Shown here piece by piece: positions 49,637-58,666 of a stretch of DNA of 64,000 nucleotides (position 1 is the stretch's first letter; the number at the start of each line of letters is the position of its first letter). The notes below the pieces were generated by a model that saw only the letters and a program-made list of their open reading frames with translations, had not been told where the DNA came from and did no database searches. The position numbers were made by a program, and so were the translations under genes. Origin of the DNA: Coprococcus_A sp051877705 (GTDB lineage Bacteria > Bacillota > Clostridia > Lachnospirales > Lachnospiraceae); contig JBJEJD010000039.1 of the NCBI GenBank assembly GCA_051877705.1, positions 12,891 through 76,890 of the forward strand, in the 5' to 3' direction.

Positions 49637-52600
49637 CTAACCTCTCTTGCTTGCATAAAATGCTTCTATCTGTGCCTGGTCGAATGTAAGACCTTTTTCT
49701 TCCATATGTACAATGGCGGTCTGCATCCGGCTGTAATCATGAGGAATTATTTTCTTGAACTTCGGCAGATATTCCGAGAAATTATCAAGAATCTCACGTC
49801 CAATGGCAGAACCAGTGTAATCTACATGATCCTGAATCATTCCGCGCAGTTCCATAACATCATATTTGGATGTCACTGTATCTATGGAAACCAATTCCTT
49901 ATTAACACGTTTATATAAATCTCTGTGCTCATCCAGAACATAAGCTATACCGCCGCTCATACCGGCTGCAAAGTTTTTGCCTGTAGGGCCCAGAACAACG
50001 ACGCGTCCGCCTGTCATGTATTCACATCCATGATCACCGACACCCTCAACAACAGCTGTCGCACCGGAATTACGTACACAGAATCTCTCACCGGCCACAC
50101 CGCTGATATAGGCTTTACCACTTGTAGCTCCATAAAGTGCCACATTACCGACAATAATATTCTCATGCGGTTCAAACTGGATATTTTTTGGCGGATATAA
50201 AATCAGTTTACCGCCAGACAGTCCTTTACCAAAATAATCATTACTGTCTCCCACCAGCTCAAGGGTCAATCCCTTCGGTATGAACGCACCAAAGCTCTGA
50301 CCACCGCTGCCATTACACTTTACAGTATATGTATCCTCCGGCAATGTATCTCCATGTCTCTTTGTAATCTCTGAACCGAAAATAGTTCCCAGCGTACGAT
50401 CCGTATTGGATACATTAATTTCTATTTTCTTTTTCTTCTTACTTGCCAGTGCCGATTTAAATTCCTTCAGCAGGATCTTCTCATCAATCGTTTTTTCAAG
50501 TTCGAAATCATAAATATCCTGCGGTATAAACAGATGCTTCTCTTCGTTCAGATACGGATTATCCACAATGGCAGAAAGATCCAGCTTGCCATAAATATGA
50601 GGATCCACACCTTCTCTGACTTTGATCAGATCTGAACGGCCAATAAGTTCATCCACATGACGCACACCCAGTTTTGCCATAATCTCGCGCAATTCCTGAG
50701 CTATGAACTTCATAAAGTTCACCACATATTCCGGTTTACCCTTGAAACGTTTGCGCAGTTCAGGATTCTGAGTAGCGACACCCACCGGACATGTATCCAG
50801 ATTACATACTCTCATCATAACACATCCCATGGTTACAAGCGGAGCTGTTGCAAATCCATATTCTTCTGCTCCGAATATGGCTGCCATAGCCACATCGCGG
50901 CCTGTCATCAGCTTACCATCTGTCTCCAGACGTACTCTGGAACGAAGTCCGTTCATAATCAGTGTCTGATGGGTCTCAGCCAGACCAATCTCCCAAGGAA
51001 GTCCCGCATTATGAATAGAAGTTCTAGGTGCAGCGCCTGTACCGCCATCATAACCGGATATGAGAATAACCTGAGCTCCTGCTTTGGCAACACCGGCAGC
51101 AACAGTTCCAACACCAGCCTCTGAAACCAGCTTAACAGAGATCCGGGCCGCACGATTGGCATTCTTCAGATCGTAGATCAGCTGTGCCAGATCCTCGATG
51201 GAATAAATATCATGATGCGGAGGAGGGGAAATCAACGCAACACCTGGTGTAGAAAGTCTTGTTTTGGCAATCCACGGATATACTTTACCACCCGGAAGAT
51301 GACCACCCTCTCCAGGCTTTGCACCCTGAGCCATCTTGATCTGAATCTCATTGGCACTCACAAGATATCTGGAAGTAACGCCGAAGCGACCAGAAGCCAC
51401 CTGTTTGATAGCAGAGCATCTATTTAATCCATCCGGTCCTATAGTCAGACGTTCGAGACTCTCACCACCCTCACCGGAATTGGATTTACCATGAATCATG
51501 TTCATGGCAATGGCCAGTGTCTCATGGGCCTCCTGAGAGATAGAACCATAGGACATAGCACCTGTCTTGAAACGTTTGACGATTTCATCAACACTCTCTA
51601 CTTCCTCCAGCGGAACACCACCGGCTTCATCAAATTTAAATTCCAGCAGCCCTCTCAGATTCATGAGACGGGTCTCTTCATTGATGCAGCGGGAATATTC
51701 CTTGAACATTCTGTAATCTCCACGCTTTGTGGACTCCTGAAGCAGATGGATCGTTCTTGCATTGTAAAGATGTTCTTCCTTGCCGCTTCTCAGCTTATGA
51801 CTGCCCACACTGTCCAGCGACAGATCCACATCCATACCCAGAGGATCAAAGGCACGCATATGCCAGGCATCCACATCCTTTTCAATATCCTTTAATGTAA
51901 TACCGCCAATGCGGCTCACTGTATTAGTGAAATACTGATCAACAACCTCTTTACTGATACCGATAGCCTCAAATATCTGAGATCCCTGATAGGACTGAAT
52001 AGTAGAGATACCCATCTTTGAAGCAATTTTGACAATGCCATGGAGCACAGCCGAATTATAGTCATCTACAGCTGCATAATAATCCTTATCCAGCATATGC
52101 GCATCAATCAATTCCTTGATGGACTCCTGTGCCAGGTATGGATTGATGGCACAGGCGCCATAACCCAACAGTGTTGCAAAATGATGCACCTCTCTCGGCT
52201 CACCGCTTTCCAGAATCACAGCAACAGCTGTACGTTTCTTGGTTCGTACAAGATAATGCTCAAGAGCCGATACAGCTAACAGTGATGGAATAGCTACATG
52301 ATTCTCGTCGATCCCTCTGTCGGAAAGAATCAGAATATTTGCGCCATCTCTGTACGCGCGGTCAACTTCAACAAAAAGATGATCCAGGGCACGTTCCAGC
52401 GGTGTATTGACATAATAAATAATCGGAATTGTAGCCACCTTAAATCCCTCAATATTCATGGATTTAATCTTCAACAGATCCGTATTGGTCAGAATAGGAT
52501 TATGAATCTGCACCATTTTACAGTTCTCAGCTTTTTCTTCCAGGAGGTTGCCATCCGGCCCGATATAAACGGTAGTGGAAGTAACAATTTCCTCACGTAT

Positions 52601-54181
52601 AGCATCTATCGGCGGATTTGTTACCTGAGCAAACATCTGTTTAAAATAGGAAAAAAGCGGCTTCGGCTGATTGCTGAGGACAGACAGTGGTGTATCCACA
52701 CCCATGGCAGCAATCGGCTCAGCACCGTTTTTAGCCATTGGAAGAATGCTGTCCTTCAATTCTTCATATGTATATCCAAAAGCTTTCTGAAGGCGTACAC
52801 GCTCATCTCTTGTATACTCCGGTACTCTCTCATTCGGGATCTTCAGATCTTTCAGTTTGACCAGATTCGCATCCACCCATTCTCCATAAGGCTGACTCTG
52901 GGCATAAGTCTCCTTCAGCTCGTCATCAGAAATGAGACGTCCCTGAACAGTATCGACCAGGAGCATTTTACCCGGACGCAGACGATCCTTCATAATAATA
53001 TGCTCCTGCGCAACAGGAAGAGCGCCAACCTCAGATGAGAGTATCATATAATCATCGTCTGTTACATAGTATCTGGATGGTCTCAGGCCATTACGGTCAA
53101 GAACTGCGCCAAGGAGATCTCCATCAGAAAATACGATGGAAGCAGGGCCATCCCATGGTTCCATCATCGTCGCATAATACTGATAAAAATCTCTCTTTGT
53201 CTGGCTCATGCTCTTATCATTTTCCCATGGTTCGGGAATGGTTATCATAACAGCCTTTGGCAGCGGCATTCCACTCATCATCAAAAATTCCAGTGTATTA
53301 TCAAGCATGGCTGAATCAGAACCTGATGAATTGATAACAGGAAGCACTTTATGCATCTCACCCTTCAGAAGCCCCGAAGACATTGTTTCTTCCCTGGCAA
53401 GCATCGTATCAGCATTACCTCTGATGGTATTGATTTCACCATTATGAACAATCAGGCGGTTCGGGTGAGCACGCATCCAGCTCGGATTAGTATTAGTACT
53501 GAAACGTGAATGAACAGTCGCAATGGCAGACTCGTAGGCTCCATCCTGCAGGTCATCAAAGAACTGTCTAAGCTCCCCTACTAAAAACATACCTTTATAA
53601 ACAATCGTTCGACTGGACAAAGAACAGACATATGTATTATCATTACTCTGCTCAAACACACGCCTCACAATATACAGTTTTCTGTCAAAATCGATGCCCT
53701 TATCAATCTCTGCCGGCTTTCTTACAAAGCCCTGCATGATATAAGGCATCTTATCCAATGCTTTCTGACCCAATACCTCGGGATGAGTCGGAACAGTACG
53801 CCATCCCAGAAATTCCAGACCTTCTTTTGCAACAATTATCTCAAACATTTTCTTTGCCTGATTCTTGCGCAATTCATCATGAGGGAAGAAAAACATACCG
53901 ATACCATATTCTCTCTCTCCTCCGATATCGAAGCCAAGTTCTTCTGTCACTTTTTTAAAAAACTTATGAGAAATCTGAAGCATAATACCAACACCGTCGC
54001 CGGTCTTACCTTCGGCATCCTTGCCCGCACGGTGTTCCAGCGTCTCAACAATTGTCAGGGCATCCTCCACGGTTTTATGGGTCTTAATACCTTTAATATT
54101 TACAACCGCACCGATACCACATGCATCATGTTCAAAAGACGAATCATACAAAGCCGGTTTTATCTGCTGTCCCATCATCAC
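49637..54181 (-). CDS. gltB: Glutamate synthase large subunit
   Basis: Makes two glutamates from glutamine and 2-oxoglutarate; with glutamine synthetase this assimilates ammonia. 1514 residues: N-terminal glutamine amidotransferase whose nucleophile is expected at Cys21 in FEHDACGIGAVVNI after a short propeptide; central domain; FMN/2-oxoglutarate domain with GGESLERLTIGPDGLNRCSA, AQGAKPGEGGHLPGGKV and GYDGGTGAAPRTSIHNAGLP; the iron-sulfur Cys cluster in GCVMMRVCNLDTCPVGVATQ; and the C-terminal GXGXG beta-helix (GGKLILYPP and GEGVGDHGCEYMTGGRVVVL-like). Three ATG codons in a row can start it. Cotranscribed with gltD. Confidence 0.97.
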   Translation of the reverse strand: MMMGQQIKPALYDSSFEHDACGIGAVVNIKGIKTHKTVEDALTIVETLEHRAGKDAEGKTGDGVGIMLQISHKFFKKVTEELGFDIGGEREYGIGMFFFPHDELRKNQAKKMFEIIVAKEGLEFLGWRTVPTHPEVLGQKALDKMPYIMQGFVRKPAEIDKGIDFDRKLYIVRRVFEQSNDNTYVCSLSSRTIVYKGMFLVGELRQFFDDLQDGAYESAIATVHSRFSTNTNPSWMRAHPNRLIVHNGEINTIRGNADTMLAREETMSSGLLKGEMHKVLPVINSSGSDSAMLDNTLEFLMMSGMPLPKAVMITIPEPWENDKSMSQTKRDFYQYYATMMEPWDGPASIVFSDGDLLGAVLDRNGLRPSRYYVTDDDYMILSSEVGALPVAQEHIIMKDRLRPGKMLLVDTVQGRLISDDELKETYAQSQPYGEWVDANLVKLKDLKIPNERVPEYTRDERVRLQKAFGYTYEELKDSILPMAKNGAEPIAAMGVDTPLSVLSNQPKPLFSYFKQMFAQVTNPPIDAIREEIVTSTTVYIGPDGNLLEEKAENCKMVQIHNPILTNTDLLKIKSMNIEGFKVATIPIIYYVNTPLERALDHLFVEVDRAYRDGANILILSDRGIDENHVAIPSLLAVSALEHYLVRTKKRTAVAVILESGEPREVHHFATLLGYGACAINPYLAQESIKELIDAHMLDKDYYAAVDDYNSAVLHGIVKIASKMGISTIQSYQGSQIFEAIGISKEVVDQYFTNTVSRIGGITLKDIEKDVDAWHMRAFDPLGMDVDLSLDSVGSHKLRSGKEEHLYNARTIHLLQESTKRGDYRMFKEYSRCINEETRLMNLRGLLEFKFDEAGGVPLEEVESVDEIVKRFKTGAMSYGSISQEAHETLAIAMNMIHGKSNSGEGGESLERLTIGPDGLNRCSAIKQVASGRFGVTSRYLVSANEIQIKMAQGAKPGEGGHLPGGKVYPWIAKTRLSTPGVALISPPPHHDIYSIEDLAQLIYDLKNANRAARISVKLVSEAGVGTVAAGVAKAGAQVILISGYDGGTGAAPRTSIHNAGLPWEIGLAETHQTLIMNGLRSRVRLETDGKLMTGRDVAMAAIFGAEEYGFATAPLVTMGCVMMRVCNLDTCPVGVATQNPELRKRFKGKPEYVVNFMKFIAQELREIMAKLGVRHVDELIGRSDLIKVREGVDPHIYGKLDLSAIVDNPYLNEEKHLFIPQDIYDFELEKTIDEKILLKEFKSALASKKKKKIEINVSNTDRTLGTIFGSEITKRHGDTLPEDTYTVKCNGSGGQSFGAFIPKGLTLELVGDSNDYFGKGLSGGKLILYPPKNIQFEPHENIIVGNVALYGATSGKAYISGVAGERFCVRNSGATAVVEGVGDHGCEYMTGGRVVVLGPTGKNFAAGMSGGIAYVLDEHRDLYKRVNKELVSIDTVTSKYDVMELRGMIQDHVDYTGSAIGREILDNFSEYLPKFKKIIPHDYSRMQTAIVHMEEKGLTFDQAQIEAFYASKRG

Positions 54182-54273
54182 TCACTATCCTTTCTCTCTA
54201 TTATCAACACTCATGTGCCGCATTCATCCTGATCTCCTGTATAACTTTAAAATATTATTACTCTCACAGGAAC

Positions 54274-54316
54274 AAAAAAAGACAAAGAACGCCTTCTCCA
54301 GACGCCTTTGTCTTCT
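54274..54316 (-). terminator. Hairpin with T-run between the pyruvate-kinase-like gene and gltB
   Basis: AGACAAAGGCGTCT / AGGCGTTCTTTGTCT (with G-T pairs) followed by TTTTTTT on the minus strand. It may simply end the upstream transcript, or act as an attenuator if the weak promoter TTGCCA-17-TAATCT just upstream of it drives gltB. Confidence 0.8.
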
Positions 54317-54444
54317 GAAAGATTATCATATTTTAATAAGAATGGCAAGCTTTTTATGCAAACTCTTAAGTAATTTTATATTACTTTAGACTTTATAAAA
54401 ATGATTCAATCTTGCACCGATTAAGAACGGAAATTTCTAAACAT

Positions 54445-55494
54445 TTATTGACACATATATTTCTCTGCATTCTCCGCCGTCTCAATCAGATAATGCATCG
54501 CTTCTACAGGATATTTTCCGGCCGCTGTCTCCCCGGTCAGCATTAAAGCATCTGCCCCGCAAAACACAGCATGCGCAATATCAGACACCTCTGCCCTTGT
54601 TGGGACCGGTGAACGCATCATGGAATCCAGCATCTGGGTTACAACCATATAAGGCTTTGATGCCTGATGGCAGATAGATTCAATTTTTTTCTGCACTACA
54701 GGAAGCTGAGAAAGAGAAACGGCTGTGCCCAGATCCCCCCTCGCAATAACCACCATATCACAGTATGGAAGCAGCTCAGGTAAAGCCCGTACACCACTGA
54801 GATTTTCAATTTTTGCCATGATCCTCACATGACTGCATCCATTATCGTCAAGAACCTTTCTTACATCCATCAAATCCTGACTGTTCCTGACAAATGGCTG
54901 CATAACTGCCATCAACCCAATATCATTGGCTGCTCCATATCGAATATTTTCAATATCCATGGGTGTCAATGCCGGCATATCAATCTCCAGACCATCAACA
55001 GCCATACTTTTGTCAGACTGCAGCAAACCTCCGTGCAGAATTTCCGCCTCTAACCAGCCATTTTCTCTGTCAACTGTCACTACTTTCAATTTCAGCCGGC
55101 TGTCATCCAACCACAGAACCCTTCCGGAATCAACCGCATTCAATACCTGTACCGGAATAGGAATACATTTTTCCCACATCCATTCCTTTTCCCCTGTGCT
55201 TCCACCACCATTAACATACCCCGGCACCGTCATTATAACTCTTCTGCCCTTCTCCAGTTCCATAGGTGCATTCACATGACCAATTCTAAGTTCAGGTCCC
55301 TTCAGATCAATCAGCAATTCCCAATCTCTGCCCGCCTGCATGGCTGCTCTTCCGGCTATTTCTATCCATCCGGCCATATCAGCCAGACGCCCATGGGAGG
55401 TATTAAGCCGCATCCCCGTCATTCCCTCTTTAAACATAGCTGTCAAAATTTTTTCATTGGCACATGCCGGCCCCAGTGTTCCATAATACTGCAT
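54445..55494 (-). CDS. Short pyruvate kinase homologue lacking the C-terminal domain
   Basis: 349 residues against about 470-585 for normal pyruvate kinase. The TIM-barrel and the B domain are present: YYGTLGPACANEKILTAMF, GMTGMRLNTSHG, LLIDLKGPELRIG, the catalytic Lys in RIMAKIENLSGV, MVVIARGDLGTAVSL, VVTQMLDSMMRSPVPTRAEV and LMLTGETAAGKYPVEAM. The regulatory C-terminal domain, and any PEP-utiliser domain, are missing. The K+-binding Thr of LDTKGPE is replaced by Leu. It may be a divergent kinase or a protein that uses another phospho-carboxylate. The start at 55494 has AGAGGGAA upstream. It stands alone, away from glycolysis genes. Confidence 0.85.
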   Translation of the reverse strand: MQYYGTLGPACANEKILTAMFKEGMTGMRLNTSHGRLADMAGWIEIAGRAAMQAGRDWELLIDLKGPELRIGHVNAPMELEKGRRVIMTVPGYVNGGGSTGEKEWMWEKCIPIPVQVLNAVDSGRVLWLDDSRLKLKVVTVDRENGWLEAEILHGGLLQSDKSMAVDGLEIDMPALTPMDIENIRYGAANDIGLMAVMQPFVRNSQDLMDVRKVLDDNGCSHVRIMAKIENLSGVRALPELLPYCDMVVIARGDLGTAVSLSQLPVVQKKIESICHQASKPYMVVTQMLDSMMRSPVPTRAEVSDIAHAVFCGADALMLTGETAAGKYPVEAMHYLIETAENAEKYMCQ

Positions 55495-55560
55495 ATCATT
55501 CCCTCTTTTTATTCCGTTCAATACATTTTTTTGCTATCTAATAAAATTTTTTGCTTTTTC

Positions 55561-55589
55561 TTGCAAAATTAACTAAAAATTGCTATAGT
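55561..55589 (+). promoter_or_regulatory. Promoter of the YheO-type regulator gene
   Basis: TTGCAA (55561-55566), 17 bases, TATAGT (55584-55589). Confidence 0.65.
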
Positions 55590-55639
55590 GTATACATACA
55601 ATTTAGTAAGTATTTTATTTTACATGAAGGAGACCTATT

Positions 55640-56272
55640 ATGACGCTTAATCTTCTCTTTTTCCGGCAATTGGCCAAAGCCCTTGCCAAACAGTTCGGTA
55701 ACAACTGTGAAATTGTCCTTCATGACCTGACATCTCCTGATATTGAGCATTCCGTTGTTCTGGTGGAGAACGGCCATGTAACTCACCGTGCTGTTGGAGA
55801 CGGCCCATCTCACGTAGTGCTGGAAGCCCTGAAATATCATTCAAATATTCCTGATGACCATCTGGCCTATCTGACCAAAACCAGCGATGGACGCATTCTC
55901 AAGTCAAGCACCATCTATATTCATGACGATAACGACGAGAAGGTCATCGGTATATTATCCATCAATTATGATATTACACGCATGCTCATGGCTGAAGAAG
56001 CCATCAAATCATTGATAGCAAATGAAGATGATAAAAAGGAACCAGAGCGCATTCCTCAGAATGTCAACGATCTTTTGGAAGATCTGATCCGCCAGTCCGT
56101 CGCCCTTGTCGGTAAACCTGTGGCTATGATGACCAAAGATGACAAAGTCCGTGCTATTCAGTTCCTGAACGATGCAGGTGCTTTTCTTATCACCAAATCA
56201 GGCGATAAGATTTCCAGCTTCTTTGGTATTTCAAAATATACGCTGTACAGTTATATTGATGTCAATAAATAA
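55640..56272 (+). CDS. YheO-like PAS domain / helix-turn-helix transcriptional regulator
   Basis: 210 residues. The N-terminal YheO-like PAS sensor runs from about 5 to 120: LAKQFGNNCEIVLHDLTSPD, SVVLVENGHVTHRAVGDGPS, IGILSINYDITRML. The C-terminal DNA-binding domain (about 145-208) ends KVRAIQFLNDAGAFLITKSG and FFGISKYTLYSYIDV, the family's helix-turn-helix. The ligand is unknown. It is divergent from the short pyruvate-kinase gene (146 bases between starts) and may regulate it. AAGGAGA precedes the ATG. Confidence 0.92.
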   Translation: MTLNLLFFRQLAKALAKQFGNNCEIVLHDLTSPDIEHSVVLVENGHVTHRAVGDGPSHVVLEALKYHSNIPDDHLAYLTKTSDGRILKSSTIYIHDDNDEKVIGILSINYDITRMLMAEEAIKSLIANEDDKKEPERIPQNVNDLLEDLIRQSVALVGKPVAMMTKDDKVRAIQFLNDAGAFLITKSGDKISSFFGISKYTLYSYIDVNK

Positions 56273-56280
56273 TTTCTGCT

Positions 56281-56412
56281 CCGTTCAGCCATTTTGCTCT
56301 TTGAAGCATATTGCGAACAGTTTCTGCCTTCAAACACGGTTTTCAACGGTTTTCAGGTAGAAATCTGTCGCACCTGTGCTTTTCCAAATGAAAATGTGCT
56401 GAACGGTTTTTT
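56281..56412 (+). repeat. Long inverted repeat ending in a T-run, downstream of the YheO-type gene
   Basis: CCGTTCAGC (56281-56289) and GCTGAACGG (56398-56406) are a perfect 9-bp inverted pair, extended by ATTTT/AAAAT, with 108 bases between and TTTTTT after the second arm. It could be a large structured terminator, a small RNA or a miniature element. Confidence 0.5.
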
Positions 56413-56430
56413 ATAGTCTACCCTGGGTTA

Positions 56431-57393
56431 TCACCGGGAGCCATAACCTTGACCCGGAATAATAGTGCAATGGGTGAGTATTTCGTCGGCCAGTTTGAGG
56501 AATTCGTTTCTGTCTTCCATATGTATAAGCCTGTCCACATATTTCTGATCTTCCTCTGACAGGATACGACCGATGAAATGCCAGAATTCTTTCATAAGAA
56601 AGATAACCTTTTTGCTTCCGTTCAGACGCTGATCGTACCCCTTCAATATCTCACCATATAATGCTGCTAGCTCTTCTCTGACAGGCGGTTCTCCGCCTTT
56701 TATCTCCCGGCAGAGGGCGGGATTAGACAAAAGTCCACGTCCCAGCATCCAATGATCTGTCTTTTGGAATAATGCTTTTATTCTCTGGAAATCATCAACT
56801 GTGAATATATCACCATTATAGCACACCGGTATTGTTAATCTTTCCACAGCCTGTCCATAAGTTTTTAAATCCGGTCTGCCGCTGTAGTAATCACTGCGGA
56901 GTCTTGGATGGACAATCAATTCTGCTATCGGAAATAAGCCATATATCTTCAGCAGCTTCTCAAACTCATCCGCAGAATACAGACCGATACGAGTCTTGAC
57001 AGATACCTTCATATCAAGTTTTTCAAAAATCCTGTCCAGAAAGATCTCGAGTTCCTCCATATTACCCAGAAAACCGGCGCCACGTCCCTTAGAAACCACC
57101 GTATTGGATGGACATCCCAGATTCAGATTCACTTCCTCATATCCCATGGACTTTAAAGTCCTGGCAGTAGCTATAAAATCCTCTGCGCAATTGGACAAAA
57201 GCTGCGGGATTACAGGGCAATCCTCATTATACTCCGGAGCTATTTCCATATATTCTTTTTTACTGATTTTTCCACCGGGATTAGTAAAAATAAACGGGGC
57301 ATAATATCTGTCCACACATCCGAATACCCTGTGATGAGCACATCTGTACACGCTGCCTGTAATCCCTTCCATTGGTGCAAAATACAAACGCAT
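56431..57393 (-). CDS. tRNA-dihydrouridine synthase family protein
   Basis: FMN enzyme reducing uridines in tRNA D-loops. 320 residues: N-terminal MRLYFAPMEGITGSVYRCAH, substrate-binding and catalytic Cys in VNLNLGCPSNTVVSKGRGAG, VSVKTRIGLYSADEFEKLL, LIVHPRLRSDYYSGRPDLK, PVCYNGDIFTVDDFQRI and WMLGRGLLSNPALCREIKGG. The reading resembles DusA/DusC-type members; which uridine it modifies is not clear. It is a single gene on the minus strand, before the glg genes' terminator. Confidence 0.94.
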   Translation of the reverse strand: MRLYFAPMEGITGSVYRCAHHRVFGCVDRYYAPFIFTNPGGKISKKEYMEIAPEYNEDCPVIPQLLSNCAEDFIATARTLKSMGYEEVNLNLGCPSNTVVSKGRGAGFLGNMEELEIFLDRIFEKLDMKVSVKTRIGLYSADEFEKLLKIYGLFPIAELIVHPRLRSDYYSGRPDLKTYGQAVERLTIPVCYNGDIFTVDDFQRIKALFQKTDHWMLGRGLLSNPALCREIKGGEPPVREELAALYGEILKGYDQRLNGSKKVIFLMKEFWHFIGRILSEEDQKYVDRLIHMEDRNEFLKLADEILTHCTIIPGQGYGSR

Positions 57394-57449
57394 AACTGTT
57401 TCTCCAAACCTGCTTCAAACTGTTCCTGAAAACGACTTCCAGTTGCTGC

Positions 57450-57489
57450 AAAAAGTCCGGATGCCTGTCATATTCTACGGCATCCGGAC
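57450..57489 (-). terminator. Terminator after glgD
   Basis: GTCCGGATGCC / GGCATCCGGAC, an 11-bp perfect stem with a 13-base loop and TTTTT on the minus strand. Confidence 0.94.
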
Positions 57490-57523
57490 CTTATCCTATG
57501 AATTCTGCGTTATTTCAGAATTT

Positions 57524-58666
57524 TTATACAGTCTGCCCCTTTGCAATAAATATAGGGAAGTTGCCATTGCCCTTCAGTTCTGTACCGGTCTTAATGGTAA
57601 CACGCTTGTCAGTCACTACATATTCAAGACTGGCACCATCTTCTACAACTGTATCCTGCATCAGAATACAATTCTTCACTTTGGCACCTTTACCAATTCT
57701 GACACCACGGAATAAAAGACTGTTCTCAATCTCGCCCTCTATGATACAACCATCAGCTACCATCACATTGCTGGCCTTCGCATCACCAATGTAACGAGTA
57801 GGGTTATCATCACGAATCTTTGTATATATCTGATGACCTGAGAATAATGCCTCCAGATTCTCATCATCCAGAAGTTTCATATTCTCATCAAAATAACTCT
57901 TCATATCTGTGATACGGGCTGTATAACCGGTATACTCAAAACCGCATATTCTGAGGCTGTCAATGGCAGGTATCAGGATATCTCTTTCAAAATAGATTCC
58001 ACCACGCATAAACGCATCATCTACAGCCTTGATCAGCCATTCACGCTCTGCCACGTAAATATTCATAGAGAAATTCTGAATACCCTCAGCCCTGGAATTA
58101 ATATTGATCTGTTTTACACGATTTCCATCCAAATCCAGTGTAAAATAGCGTGTCTTGCCTAAATCCTCCGCCTGAATGAACTTGTCAGGCAGCGGTTCTT
58201 TTTTATAAGCGATAGTTACATCAGCACCACTGGCAACGTGAGCTTTCAGAAGTGCATCAAAATCAAAATTCATGGCAATATTGGCATCGGACATAACAAC
58301 ATATTTTTCCTTCTGATCCCTGAGAAAAGTCAGGAGACTCTCCAAACCTTCGATTCTCTCGCCAAACATACCCATCGTTTTCTCCGCATAAGGCGGGAAA
58401 ATATTCAAACCACCATTCTTACGGGTCAGATCCCATTCACGGCCTGAGCCAAGATGGTCAATCAGTGAGAAGTAATTCTTACGGGCCAGAATCGTAATAT
58501 TATCAATGCCGCAATTCACCATGCTGGACAAAAGAAAATCTATCATACGATAACGGCTTGCAAAAGGTATGGAAGCCATCAGACGTTCACTGACCAGCTC
58601 CGGCACCAATTTATCATACATATTCGGGAAAATGATACCCATTGCATCTGTATTCGCATTTAACAT
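57524..58666 (-). CDS. glgD: Glucose-1-phosphate adenylyltransferase subunit GlgD
   Basis: Non-catalytic or regulatory partner of GlgC in Firmicutes ADP-glucose pyrophosphorylase. 380 residues beginning NANTDAMGIIFPNMYDKLVP; the catalytic glycine-rich loop GGxGxRL of GlgC is absent, as is normal for GlgD. ASRYRMIDFLLSSMVNCGID and the left-handed beta-helix of hexapeptide repeats (about 285-375, for example NSLLFRGVRIGKGAKVKNCI) are present. Its ATG overlaps the glgC stop by seven bases, so the subunits are made in step. Confidence 0.95.
   Translation of the reverse strand: MLNANTDAMGIIFPNMYDKLVPELVSERLMASIPFASRYRMIDFLLSSMVNCGIDNITILARKNYFSLIDHLGSGREWDLTRKNGGLNIFPPYAEKTMGMFGERIEGLESLLTFLRDQKEKYVVMSDANIAMNFDFDALLKAHVASGADVTIAYKKEPLPDKFIQAEDLGKTRYFTLDLDGNRVKQININSRAEGIQNFSMNIYVAEREWLIKAVDDAFMRGGIYFERDILIPAIDSLRICGFEYTGYTARITDMKSYFDENMKLLDDENLEALFSGHQIYTKIRDDNPTRYIGDAKASNVMVADGCIIEGEIENSLLFRGVRIGKGAKVKNCILMQDTVVEDGASLEYVVTDKRVTIKTGTELKGNGNFPIFIAKGQTV

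Noticed and set aside
52298..53038. 246-residue frame opposite gltB
   Set aside because: Antisense shadow of a certain gene; no ribosome site or family match.
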